Assembly (NCBI GenBank): GCA_000469685.2
Contig: LS997567.1
Location: forward strand, 5,721,374 to 5,785,373
Source of the DNA: Haemonchus contortus
Taxonomy: Eukaryota; Nematoda; Chromadorea; Rhabditida; Trichostrongylidae
DNA length: 64,000 bases
Direction: 5' to 3'
The notes beneath the pieces are model-generated. The model saw only the letters and a program-made list of their open reading frames with translations, was not told the origin of the DNA and did no database searches. The position numbers and the translations under genes were made by a program. This document shows, in pieces, positions 1 through 10,172 of this stretch (position 1 is its first letter; each line of letters opens with the position of its first letter).

Positions 1-1930
1 ACGATGATAGAATCAGTTAGTGATTTCCACGCGTTAGCGTGCGCAGCCTTTTACGCGAACTTTGATGTAGCGTCCTTATATACGACGTGAACAACGCGAG
101 AGCAGTACAACTGTTATCTCTCATCTAGAATAATAAGAACCATGTCACGATGATGGGATTTCCCGCGAATCTAAGGACCTCCTCGGAGTAACACTGGAAT
201 GCAGTATTTTCTTTGCTTCAACTATAAGTTCTGCAAGCGAAGGCGAGAGCTCCTATGGGTAATCGCATAGGACCTGTATTCGCAGTCACCTTCCTGAACC
301 ACATCGAGGTGTACGGCGAGGTGTCATCAGTTATATAGATGAAGTATTCATTACTGGAACAGTGGAAGATCTCGTGGATACATGGAGAGGCCCAGTTCTC
401 ACGATGATAGAATCAGTTAGTGATTTCCACGCGTCAGCGTGCGCAGCCTTTTACGCGAACTTTGATGTAGCGTCCTTATATACGACGTGAACAACGCGAG
501 AGCAGTACAACTGTTAACTCTCATCTAGAATAATAAGAACCATGTCACGATGATGGGATTTCCCGCGAATCTAAGGACCTCCTCGGAGTAACGCTGGAAT
601 GCAGTATCTTCCTTGCTTCAACTATAAGTTCTGCAAGCGAAGACGAGACCTGCTATGGGTAATCGCATAGCACCTGTTTCAGCAGTCATCCTCTTGGACC
701 ACATCGAAGTGTCATGATTAACTCATCGGATTAAACCTAGATTGCAGTATTTTATTTGCTTCAACTATAGGTTCTGCAAGCGAACACGAGACCTCCTATG
801 GGTAATCGCATAGCACCTGTGTCAGCAGTCATTATCGCAGAAGCGCTTTTGCAAGTAGAAATTGTTACTGTAATTGTTGTAAAAGGCGCAACGTGCGAGA
901 TTCAAAAGAATTCGAAACAGCGATGGGAAACAGCGCTCTGATATCACAGCTTAAGCACCATATAAAAGATCGGCGAATGCGATCATAGCAGTTCTAAGTT
1001 TTTTGTTCTTGTTTTTCTAATTTTTTTATGGTTGATTGTTTTATTATCTATTCACGTGATGATTGTCGTTAGTTTGCTTATGTACTGAAGTCAAGGGTTT
1101 AATTACCCAAGTTTGAGGTTAGCCGAGCCAATAAATGGTCGATCGTACATTCCTGCTGTGACAGGAAGAGTCTTTCAACCCGCGTGGCAACTAACCTAGA
1201 ACCACTACTTTAGTCATCCTCTTTGACCACATCGAGGTGCACGTCGAGGTGTCATCATTAAACAGTGGAATTCTGTCCTACGAACGTTAGATTGATGAAG
1301 TTCTCATTACTGAAACAGTGGAAGATTGTGGATACATGAAAGAGGCCCAATCTCACGATGCTAATATCACTTAGTGATTTCCACGCGTTAGCGTGCGGAG
1401 CTTTTTACGCGAGCTTTGATGTAGCATCCTTATATACTACGTGAATAACGCGAGAGCAGTACAACTGTTATCTCTCATCTAGAATAATAAAAACCATATC
1501 ACGATGATGGGATTTCCTGCGAATCTGAGGATCTCCCCGGAGTAACACTGGAATGCAGTATCTTCCCTGCTTCAACTATAAGTTCTGCAAGCGAAGGCGA
1601 GACCTCCTATGGGTCATCGCATAGCACCTGTGTCAGCATTCATCCTCTTGGACCACATCGAGGTGTCATGATTGACTCATCGGAGTAACACTGGAATACA
1701 GCATTTTCTTTGCTTCAACTATAAGTTCTGCAAGCAAAGACGAGACCTTCTATGGGTCATCGCATAGCACCTGTGTCAGCAGTCATACTCTTGGACCCTT
1801 TATCGAGGTGTCATGATGAAATCATCAGAGTAACACTAGATTGCAGTGTTTTATTTGCTTCAACTATAAGTTCTGCAAGCAAAGACGAGACCTCCTATGG
1901 GTCGTCGCATAGCACCTGTATTAGCAGTCA
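1..1930 (+). repeat. Complex tandem satellite array (about 400-bp unit with about 140-bp subunit)
   Basis: The unit beginning ACGATGATAGAATCAGTTAG at 1 recurs at about 402 and, more diverged, at about 1355. A shorter module (CAACTATAAGTTCTGCAAGC followed by CCTATGGGTNATCGCATAGC) recurs near 220, 620, 763, 1575, 1714 and 1862. Each long unit carries a TATA-like CCTTATATACGACGTG. The array runs off the left window edge, so its true size is unknown. A non-repetitive stretch at about 840-1200 interrupts it and holds the SL1 match. I see no convincing protein-coding gene in it. Confidence 0.85.
1096..1200 (+). ncRNA. SL1 spliced-leader RNA gene or pseudogene (candidate)
   Basis: Positions 1096-1117 match the canonical 22-nt nematode SL1 exon exactly; it starts GGTTTAATTACCCAAGTTTG. 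It is followed directly by GT (GTTAGC), as a splice-leader donor requires. The downstream about 80 nt can form a GGTTAG/CTAACC closing stem (about 1117 and about 1190) and a TTCCTG/CAGGAA hairpin (about 1153-1171). An AATAAATGG around 1130 sits where the Sm site would be, but it fits the AAUUUUUGG consensus poorly, and the body does not resemble the usual SL1 RNA intron. It could be a real variant SL RNA gene, a pseudogene, or a retroposed cDNA end. In many nematodes SL1 genes sit in tandem arrays with 5S rRNA; no 5S gene is visible here. Confidence 0.4.
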
Positions 1931-2109
1931 TCTTCCTCTATTCTATATATTTTTATATTTCTACAATACAATTTCCCCATGAGAAAATACGGATCGGTGA
2001 AATTTACAAGGAACACCTGTGACGTCGAAAAAGCGTTTCGTCGAACGTTATGTTGCATTTCACAAGAGGACATCTTATTTGTGTTTAATTTTTTGAGACG
2101 AAACGATTC

Positions 2110-2660
2110 AGCTGTTGGTGCTAGGAAATATCCTTGATAGCCGCAAACACTTTGGAGGCAATACGAAGACGTGTGATCCCCGTTGTGCCTTTTGTAACGA
2201 AAAAATGACAGGAGAAGTAAACAGCGTTGTGAGGGACTCTCAGCTCCCCATCCGGGTTGTTGTACGATCTCTTCCTGAACTGAAGGATCCCTTGGCATAG
2301 TCTTGAATCTACGGAAACGGTGCTGCGGATAGCCTTACGGTACATCTGAAAAGATCTGCGAGCTTCAAAGCACCGTCTGTTCGATTCAATGCGGAGAATG
2401 TGGAGAAAAAAACGTGGAGAAGACTGCAAGATTTTTGAAAATCCGCTCGTACGAATACACAAGAGCGTAGGCCAATCTGGCTGCTTACCCACACAGTGGT
2501 TCTCAAAGGCACCGTAAACCCGAGCATGAGAAAAAACACTCCAACCTTTAATTGAGTGTTTCGCACAGACATTTGGTACGGCATTGGAAAAAGAGCTCGT
2601 GGAAGCACGGGAAATATACCGCATCAAGATGAAACACTCAGTCTCTTATCGCACTTAAAT
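2110..2660 (+). mobile_element. Decayed GIY-YIG (Penelope-like) retroelement C-terminus
   Basis: Read across shifted frames, the + strand keeps pieces typical of the end of a Penelope-like reverse transcriptase followed by a GIY-YIG endonuclease: IRVVVRSLPELKDPLA (about 2250-2297), SIQCGECGEKNVEKTAR (about 2386-2435, the C-x2-C segment before the endonuclease core), and ALEKELVEAREIYRIKMK (about 2583-2636, the conserved closing helix). At least two frame changes and several stops separate them, so it is a dead fragment. The 168-codon frame on the opposite strand over the same bases is a shadow. Family assignment is from motif memory and moderate. Confidence 0.5.
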
Positions 2661-3634
2661 ATACTACGGTGGCCAACGTTAACCTTTCTTGAAAAGGGCT
2701 TTTGCTGCTCTGAGAAACACTATGATTTGATAGTTATTTATTTTATCCTGAAACACCCAAAAGTGGCCTATCCTTATTCATGTAACGGTAGAGGCACACA
2801 GCCGAAGGCACGAAATGTGAATAACGCGTAAAAAGGTTAGCGGAATTTCTCAGTTAGGAAACTAAAGGCTTCTGCTTTCATCATATGAAAATGAAAGATC
2901 AAGTTTATATGCTCGAGTTGCAAACCCTTCTGCCACACATGTAAGTCCATTGCTTCAACCACTGCACTACAGCTTCAGATCTTGCGCTGCGCCTTGTAAA
3001 GGGTGCGCTTCTTCTACGCGTCTGTCGGAAATAGGTCTGCTGCAGCAGTCGCACGCTGTGCGTCAACCCGCCATACTTGACTAGCGAAGTGGGCGGGGTA
3101 ACCTAGTCAACGCGCAACGGACGAGCATGTGCTCCTAAGCAGAGCTTCGCAAAGCTCTTTCATATTTATATGCTTTCTGCACTTTGCACCATTCGCGCGC
3201 GTGCAGCGCCCGAGTCCGTCGAAACTAGGTCGCGTAGCGCGTCAGCCCGCAATTTTTGACTGATATCGCTGTTGTCAGTGAGTCACATCACTGGCGCTTG
3301 GTCCACGGACTTCAACCTAAGAGAAGACAACTTGGGCTATTGCAAATCATTCCTCCACTGACAATGAGCGATTCCGCAATGTCATCTCCAATCGCAGTGG
3401 GCTGCGTCGCCTGCGAAGTGGACAGGGTGACCTACGTTCGAGAGACGCGCGGAGCGGAGATCCCAGTGGGAATCCAAGCACAAAGCACGCAGTACCGGCG
3501 TGTAGCCGTATGTTCCCCCTCGCTTGAACAATCTCATACGCTTTTTACCATTCGGCGTTCTCATGAAGGGGAGTTGCATTCAGGCCTTACAGTTGCCAAA
3601 ATGAGTGGATATCCTGGGTAAGTGAGCGGAATTG
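2661..3634. other. Gene-free spacer with a tRNA-like fragment
   Basis: No supported gene. Around 2925-2990 the - strand has an A-box-like TAGTGCAGTGGTTGAAGC and a weak B-box-like stretch, probably an old tRNA-derived SINE head. A 121-codon + frame at 3256-3621 resembles nothing I recognise and has no splice or start context. Confidence 0.3.
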
Positions 3635-3892
3635 GGGAGACGGGCGTTAGGAACGATTCTGGGTAATCGATTTGCCGCACGCGGCTGTCGCGGACCACTC
3701 ATTCGCCGTTATTACAGCTCTAGCGTTCTTCATACAGCTCAATCGATATGCGATCATTATTTTATGCATAATTCTACTATTAGAACTTTTATTCTCGTAT
3801 TTCTTACCTACTGCTGCATCCTGCTACATTTCTTCGCGCGCGACGCCCCTCTCACCGCGACGTGACCATTTCGTTCCTAACGCACGACACCC
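3635..3892 (+). mobile_element. MULE-type MITE, copy 1 (258 bp)
   Basis: Non-autonomous DNA element with imperfect terminal inverted repeats: GGGAGACGGGCGTTAGGAAC at the left, and the inverse of GGGTGTCGTGCGTTAGGAAC at the right. It is flanked by a perfect 9-bp target duplication GCGGAATTG (3626-3634 and 3893-3901). A 9-bp duplication with such ends fits the Mutator/MULE superfamily. Five related copies are in this window. The apparent protein frames inside it are by-products of the repeat. Confidence 0.9.
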
Positions 3893-3901
3893 GCGGAATT
3901 G

Positions 3902-4980
3902 CACTAGCAGCTTGCCTGCTCTATCATGGCCCAGTTTTGTCTCTGGCGTTCCTCGATTTGTGTTATCGCGCGCATCGCATCCTGCCTAATGGTATATACC
4001 GTTGGAAGTTCAACCGAGGCATGTCTAGGAAAGGGACAGGTTAGTTAAACAGTCCGTTTCCCGTTGTTACTTGAAACAACAAGAGTCCTTTCTGTTTTCT
4101 GCTCGAGTTATAGCATAAATCGGTCTTGTTCTGCTCACTTATTTGCTTCCTTTCAAGCCTTTAAAGATGCTATATGGTGGCGACAGATGACAAAGCAACT
4201 TCAAATCAATGCAACGAGTCAATAGGATGCCAGGTCCATTGCAACGCCACTCTGATGGTCCCGCAGCGAACTCCTCAGCCTGGTACTGTACGCGCGTGGC
4301 GGTTGGATTGACGCAACTTCAGAGCATGTTACCGTTTTTGCATGGCCTAAGCTATGATCATTTTTGCTAGGCTTGTTGTGTGACTGTCCAACAATTTTTA
4401 TGGTTCTAGAGCTTATCAGTCCTTCGCTTTCTCATAATCTTTATGCTTATTGCACGATATCTCTGCCAGATCCCTTTCCGTCACCCATTTCTCTATCAAA
4501 TGTGTAGTAAAGCTTCCAAACTGTATCTCTTTTTGGAAATACACAGAACAGTTGTTATGGGACCAAAAATCGCGAAGTACGATAGGAATATAGTTCGCTT
4601 GCAGTCATGTGGCGAAGAAATCGTACACTGGTCAGCGCGGTCACAGCGTGCAATGTCTCAACTCGCTTCGCTCTGTAAATTTTTGTAAAAGTATAATTTG
4701 AATTTCTTGTGCCAATCGAATTCTTACACGCACGGTGTACGGTATTTCTTTGTTTTCCTTCTTTCTGATCCTTGAATTCTTAATGAAGTACGTCTTCAAA
4801 GTGGAACTAAACCTTCGTAAACCTCTGATTTGGAAAAAAATGGAATCCATGATACTTAAAAGAGTATCACACTTTCTCCTCTCCCTTCTCTAGGCTCATT
4901 AGCTAGCTTTGCTTATATTTCTTGTCTCTTTTCCTCTCCATTCTGTAACCTGCGTACTTACTAAGATTAATCTGTTTCAG
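3902..4980. other. Spacer upstream of the MCRS1-like gene
   Basis: AT-rich sequence with only short open frames, none recognised. It ends in a pyrimidine-rich TAATCTGTTTCAG acceptor at 4980 and presumably holds the promoter. Confidence 0.35.
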
Positions 4981-4981
4981 A
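4968..4981 (+). promoter_or_regulatory. Probable SL trans-splice (or cis-splice) acceptor of the MCRS1-like gene
   Basis: TAATCTGTTTCAG ends at 4980, 18 nt before the ATG at 4999. The short leader and strong TTTCAG acceptor are typical of nematode trans-spliced 5' ends; an upstream cis exon cannot be excluded. Confidence 0.45.
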
Positions 4982-4998
4982 TTAGTCAAGCTTCTACT

Positions 4999-7989
4999 AT
5001 GGACAAAAGTGAGCCTGGCGAAGATCTAACTACTGGAGGCATTGGTCCACAATATGAGACTCTTCGTAACGGAGTCGATGCTGAGCGTAATCAAGCCTCG
5101 ATCGTGGACAAGGATGACTGTGAGAAGGAAATGCCCACTGAGGACGCTTCATTCATGAAGGATGAAGGTGGGAAGCAGTTGAAAACTAGAGACGCTCCAG
5201 TAATGGGCAAAGACGACTGTGGAGAGAAACTACACACTGAGGACGAATGTCTGTTGGATGAGGTACTTCATAGTAATTATGTTGCTGTTTAATTATTGAT
5301 AGACTCTTCTAGAACATCAACCCCTTCTCCATGATTCTGCTCAGGAGCAGCCTGCTGCCGAGACCGTGGATCAGTCACAACTGTGGACAGCACACGATGA
5401 CATAGCTCTCGTTACTGGAGTAACACATGTAAGTTATTTTATTGTGAGGATAACGCCTCAACGTCAAAGTGTAAGCAAAGTTTACTCCCCTCAGTTTCTT
5501 TGAAGCCATGCCATTTATTTCAGGTTGTATGAAAGGTAAGTCAAAGTATTTCTAGCTGCATATTTCATCTTTCTCAGGATTATATTAGTAATGGCCCTTA
5601 TGTAACCTTTTTTCGAGTAAAATTTAAAATTTTTCATTCTGCTGTATTTTGATTTTTTCAGCAGTTGATATTTTTCATGCGAAGAAGAATGCCATACTTT
5701 TGTCATCCTCCCTTTTGAACTCCTCCCTGAATTCATATCATCCTCCACTCACAACAGCAGATTTTGGGATTTTTAACAAAACTTGCTTATGTACTGGGAA
5801 TCGTCTGTGTAAGACGACATTCGTGTTTTTCAGACTTTCGACTTTCGCTACGTTCATGCTTGCACGCGACTCAGCCAGCCTTTTTCTATTGATGATATTG
5901 AAAACAGGTACGAGAACCCCTTTCCGAAAATAAGTTGTAATTATTGGGATTATCTTTATCCGGATTTTTCATTCACCTTTCATCCCTCTGAAGACGGCGC
6001 TTTTCTTCTTGACTTTCGCTTCCATATTAATAGGTGGGCCCTGCTGACGTTCGAACCGGAGGTGTCCAGGGAGGCGAGAAAGAGAATGCATGAGGTCCAA
6101 TTTCGTGAAGTTGTCCATATTCAGGTAAGTCCATTTTAATTTGCTCTTGTGAGCTCTCCAGAGTCGGTAGTACCCATGCTGCGAGTAGACTTTCTATCGC
6201 CTACGTGTAGGAGCAACTACGAATTGGTATTGTGCTGGAGCTCTAACCTTGGCCTCTTAGCCCTCAGGACAAGGAGATCAGTCCCGGGAAGCTGCGATTG
6301 CGGTTATCATTAGATCTGAATACAGCTTGATAGTTGTCCATCTATACAGTTAGACAAATCGCAGGCTTGTATCTAATGTAGCAATCATATCCAGCTGGCA
6401 GGGAGTCAGAAGTCAGCTTAGTCTTTTTCTTCTCAGAGTCGCACTGCTTTCTCAGTGAAAGAAGAGGCGTTGTTGAATAGTTTGCAATTGGGCTCATTAC
6501 CGTCTCCTACTCGTCAAATGATGGAAGACCTCCTGTGAAGACACAGGGACGTCTTTCATGTCGCACGCACCCCTCAGCTCCTGTTAGACCACTGGCATGT
6601 TCTTCACTCGTGGGTTCCACTTTTTAATATTACTGTTTTCTCAAACTTCGATACCAGTTTGATTTACTGGCGATTTCATGCAAGAGATTCGTTCAATTAT
6701 GTTACTTACACAGTAACGGAATGGTAGGGTAATCGGGCGCACGGCGATCCGTTTGCAGCGTGAGGCTGTTCATACTCAGCTCACTCGCTGCGAGTCACGC
6801 CTTGATTGGTTGTTTAGCTGTATGATTCCGTAACTCCCAAGCTCTTAACCAAGAAAATATTAGGGCCTTAGCGAAACATAGTGAAACATTAGTGTAGCAC
6901 TAGTTGTTGATACTCAAGTGTAGATGGTCTGTCATCTAATCTGATTAGAGACGATACCCTTTTGCTCACCCTCTTGACCGACACTTTGAGTTCTCGTGGA
7001 TGAAGGGAAAATAGGTGTTGGTTAGAAGTACGGCTCACGATACTTTTGTGGTACCCAATTTTAGTTAAAGTCCACGATAGAGCAGAAAGGGCAAGTAAAA
7101 CGAGAAAATCTTTTCATTTAAAGAATCGCAAAGTCCAAAAAGGTAGAGTAATTGGGCGTCGGACGAGAATGTAACGACAAGGGTAGCGTGGAAAGGGTAT
7201 TTGGACGAGCTGTTCAAGCGTGCAAGCTGTTGCATACACCTGACCACAGTGAACTGCCTGCATGCAACCTACGCGCCCCAGCGCGAATGTGCAAACCAGA
7301 GAGCCTTTATAATGCCGTGAGAACTCGTACGCTTAGGGTGCGATTTGATTGCCCAACTGGCTGTTATAGCCGAAAAGTGAATTTAGTGTAAATTATTGTG
7401 ATATGGTCTTGTTGTAGGACATAGTTCTACCTAATGAATGCTACTTTACAGATACAGCGATGTACCTGCCCAAGGTGCAAATCCAGTGGACTGGAAGACG
7501 TTGGAGCAGGAAAGCCAGACGGCGTAACTCGGCCGCGTGAAGTTCGACGAGACCCGAGCGCTCAACGCAGCGGCGGCATGCGAGCAACAGTGTCAAATAC
7601 TCGAGCGCATCCTTGGGCAGACACCCACAACTGTTCTACCACCGATAAACGTGGAATCCGTAAAAGCCACACTGGTGGGACGTGTTGTTCGCTATAGGAT
7701 TTGTAGAGACCGTATCGCACTGGGGCGTACTACTCGGTGCAATATGGCCGATTTGGACCTTTCGCGAGAAGGTCCTGCTTCTGAAATCTCTCGTAGGCAA
7801 GCGGCTATCGGGCGTAATAGCGAAACCAATAGGTTCACGATAACGAATCTTGGGGGCAGACCGATATTTGTGGATAGTAAGGTGTTGTTGAGAAACCAGA
7901 AGACAGAGCTCAAGGATCACTCGCTTATCAGGATTTCTATCATTCGCCTCGAGTTCATGATTAACCATCCAAGACCCTCTAGTTCTTAA
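4999..7989 (+). pseudogene. MCRS1 homologue (microspherule protein 1, FHA domain) with in-frame stops
   Basis: Human MCRS1 is a nuclear FHA-domain subunit of the INO80 and NSL complexes. Exons seen: 4999-5262 (acidic, with degenerate KDDCGEKLHTED-type repeats), 5345-5428 (ends WTAHDDIALVTGVTH), 5834-5907, 6034-6124, 6437 to at least 6597, and about 7452 (or 7543) to 7989. Phases agree through 6124. The peptides SIDDIENRWALLTFEPEVSR and REVVHIQSRTAFSVKEEALL follow the MCRS1 N-terminal domain. The last exon holds the FHA domain (VRYRICRDRIALGRTT, EGPASEISRRQAAIG, NLGGRPIFVDSK) and stops just after it, as in the family. Exon 5 has a TGA at 6536-6538 inside a conserved stretch (EDLL-stop-RHRDVFHVART), and a TAA at 7525 lies in frame before the FHA part; the second can be avoided if the exon starts at 7543. 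Both look like C-to-T changes. The junction after about 6600 is unresolved. A polymorphic null allele or consensus error is possible. Confidence 0.8.
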
Positions 7990-8251
7990 TGACATATCTT
8001 CATGCTTGCTGATGCTGCAAACATGCCACTCACTTTTTTTCAAAACTGATTGAAGTTTTTTTTCCACTTTTACTTTTTACTCGATAGTAGTTCAGACTGC
8101 TCGATACTAGTTGAGGATGTCTACGTATCTTAATCTTGCCATTCATTTCACTGTTAAACGCTGTAGGTAGTGCATTACTGTATCACAGTTGAAAATGATT
8201 GAAGGTGTTATTTTGACAATGTTGTTTATGTTTTCAATGAAGTTGGTTTTC

Positions 8252-8257
8252 AATAAA
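8252..8257 (+). terminator. Polyadenylation signal AATAAA
   Basis: AATAAA lies 263 bases after the stop at 7989, in AT-rich sequence. It is the likely 3' end signal of the MCRS1-like transcript. Confidence 0.5.
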
Positions 8258-8357
8258 GTTTCGTTAATGACTTGTATTAACTGAACTAGTTGAGAACAGT
8301 AACCAGTTACGACGATTCACTGGAGTCCTAAAATGTTTTGGCATAATTAATCTCGTT

Positions 8358-8628
8358 TGATGGATGCGCCCCGCATCCGACTTCCATACAAAATCGTTGT
8401 GACGTATTTAGTACGTATGTGGCCTACACATACAATGAATGACCTGCGGTGGCTAGCCGATGTACAAGTCAGTACTTTTATCCTTCTGGACTAGTGTGGC
8501 ACCAATTAACCGACCCTTAAGGGATGAAAGGTTTGCTTGGTTAGGTCGGATATCGATCCGGGATTTGAGCCCGTGACCGTGCGTGTGAGGTAGTGCACCA
8601 CTTGTCACTACACCACCTCTGCCGTACG
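8358..8628 (-). mobile_element. tRNA-derived SINE, copy A
   Basis: On the - strand the head reads as a tRNA-like Pol III promoter: A-box region GGTGGTGTAGTGACAAGTGG and B-box region GGTCACGGGCTCAAATCCCG, followed by a shared body with CCGGTTAAT/GGTCGGTTAATTGG-type sequence. The same body is found at 9930-10172 (-), 16573-16785 (+) and 26461-26976 (+, interrupted). No 72-nt cloverleaf with an acceptor stem is present, so it is not a tRNA gene. Confidence 0.7.
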
Positions 8629-9929
8629 GCCGTTACTATATCAAGGAAAAACGCAAAAATTTCAAATAAGTAGTGCTTACAATCGTGAATAGTAGCTGTG
8701 AATAGTTTACAACGTAAAGTAACTTACTTGTTATCTGCAACTCACTGTTCTTTTCAGAATCTTGGTGAGTCTTTAAAGCTTATGCGCCTGGTCTGAAGTA
8801 GTACAAGCATCTACCTTTATGATAAGTCAGAAATCAACGCCACGGAGTAGTACCCAGGGTCAGCAAAGGTCTTATGCCTGATTGTGGCACTGATCAAAAT
8901 GAGAGTGAATTGTAGGGTAAATAGGGACCGAGGAATGAAACCGGTTGTGCACCCGGATTTGTGCGCTGTGAGGCTCCTACTGACTAGCCTTTGCTCTCTA
9001 CTGTTGCCTAGGTGTATTTCTCTTTCAATAACGCTTTACTTTCGTAACAATTCCCCCTAAATCGCAGCAATTGTTTGGGATTGTCTCAAAAGCATACAAA
9101 GCTCAGTGGGTAAGGGAGTCGCTAACTTTCGAGAACTTCACGGGTTCATCACCTCCACGCAGTCTGATCAAGAACCTTCAATTCTCATAGTCCGGCCAGT
9201 CGACTACCATACTAAAAAGCTGCCATTTCTCTCCAATCCTTCCAACATGGAAGAACCACATACTACTAGTTAATGCGGTTACTACCTGACCCACAACAAT
9301 TGCTGTTCTTTCGAAGGTAAACCACTAGAATCTCCTATTTTATGGCATTTTTGCGCTTTTTTGCTGGGGAACTATTCCAACAAAGCTCATCCAACTGATT
9401 AGTTCCCATAGACCGATCTACAGCCGAATATACATATTTTTACCCAATCAAGTTCTCTGTCCCGCATTATAGCTAGATCGTTCCGGATTGTGTTACGAGT
9501 AGTAACTAGTATACAGAAGTAAACTACCCATTGGAGGGATTGTTTATGTGATACCTTGGTGGCCAGCTTATAGACGAGGCAGTCACCGAACAAGTTCGCT
9601 CAAACTACTTTGCCATTGCTGTAATCCCTGAAAAAACGGAAATTCAGGTCCGTTAATCACTTTCACCCTTCTCCTGTGCGCCCACATCAAACGTAATATC
9701 AGATGGCGGAAATAATTGGGTACGGGCGAAGTGACACCTACCTACGTCACTCATTCATAGTAAACGCACTGACCTCATATCATAACTCGCCCATAGAATT
9801 GCCACTTACAATCTATCGGATCTATCAAGGATATGCACTCAATTCTGGGCCCTTTCAGACCAGATCTAACCCATGCGGTTTCTTTACATGACCGGCAAAA
9901 GGATAAAGTCTTTGAGCGTTGTTCAATCC
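8629..9929. other. Gene-free spacer between SINE copies
   Basis: Only short, unrecognised open frames on either strand and no paired splice signals with coding character. Confidence 0.3.
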
Positions 9930-10172
9930 CGTCTGAGGGATGCGCCCAGCATTCGGCTTCCTTTCAAAATCGTAGTGGCGTAATGAATGCGTATGAGGCC
10001 TATGCAATGAATTGCGGTGGCCAGCCGATGTACAAGCCAGTACTTTTACCTACCAGACGATTCTGGTACCAATTAACCGACCTCCGAGGGAAGGAAGGCT
10101 CGATCGGCCTAGGTAGAAATCGATCTGGGATTCGAACCCGTCACCATGCGTGTATGGTAATGCACCTTTTCC
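9930..10172 (-). mobile_element. tRNA-derived SINE, copy B
   Basis: The same family as copy A (GGATGCGCCC...CCGATGTACAAG...GTACCAATTAACCGACC in + orientation). It has the best-preserved B box, GGTTCGAATCCC on the - strand, near 10128-10139. Its head end fades after about 10170. A 121-codon + frame over it is a by-product. Confidence 0.7.

Noticed and set aside
1..1930. CRISPR-like array
   Set aside because: Units are hundreds of bases long with no regular short repeat-spacer structure, and the genome is eukaryotic.
2121..2627. 168-codon frame on the - strand
   Set aside because: It is the antisense of the GIY-YIG relic, whose recognisable motifs are on the + strand.
3632..3989. Open frames of 77-108 codons (MGRRALGTILGNRF... 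type) recurring at 3.6, 24.3, 26.6 and 33.2 kb, apparently a small protein family
   Set aside because: They lie exactly inside the 258-bp MITE copies; the shared protein is just the repeat translated, and other copies break the frame.
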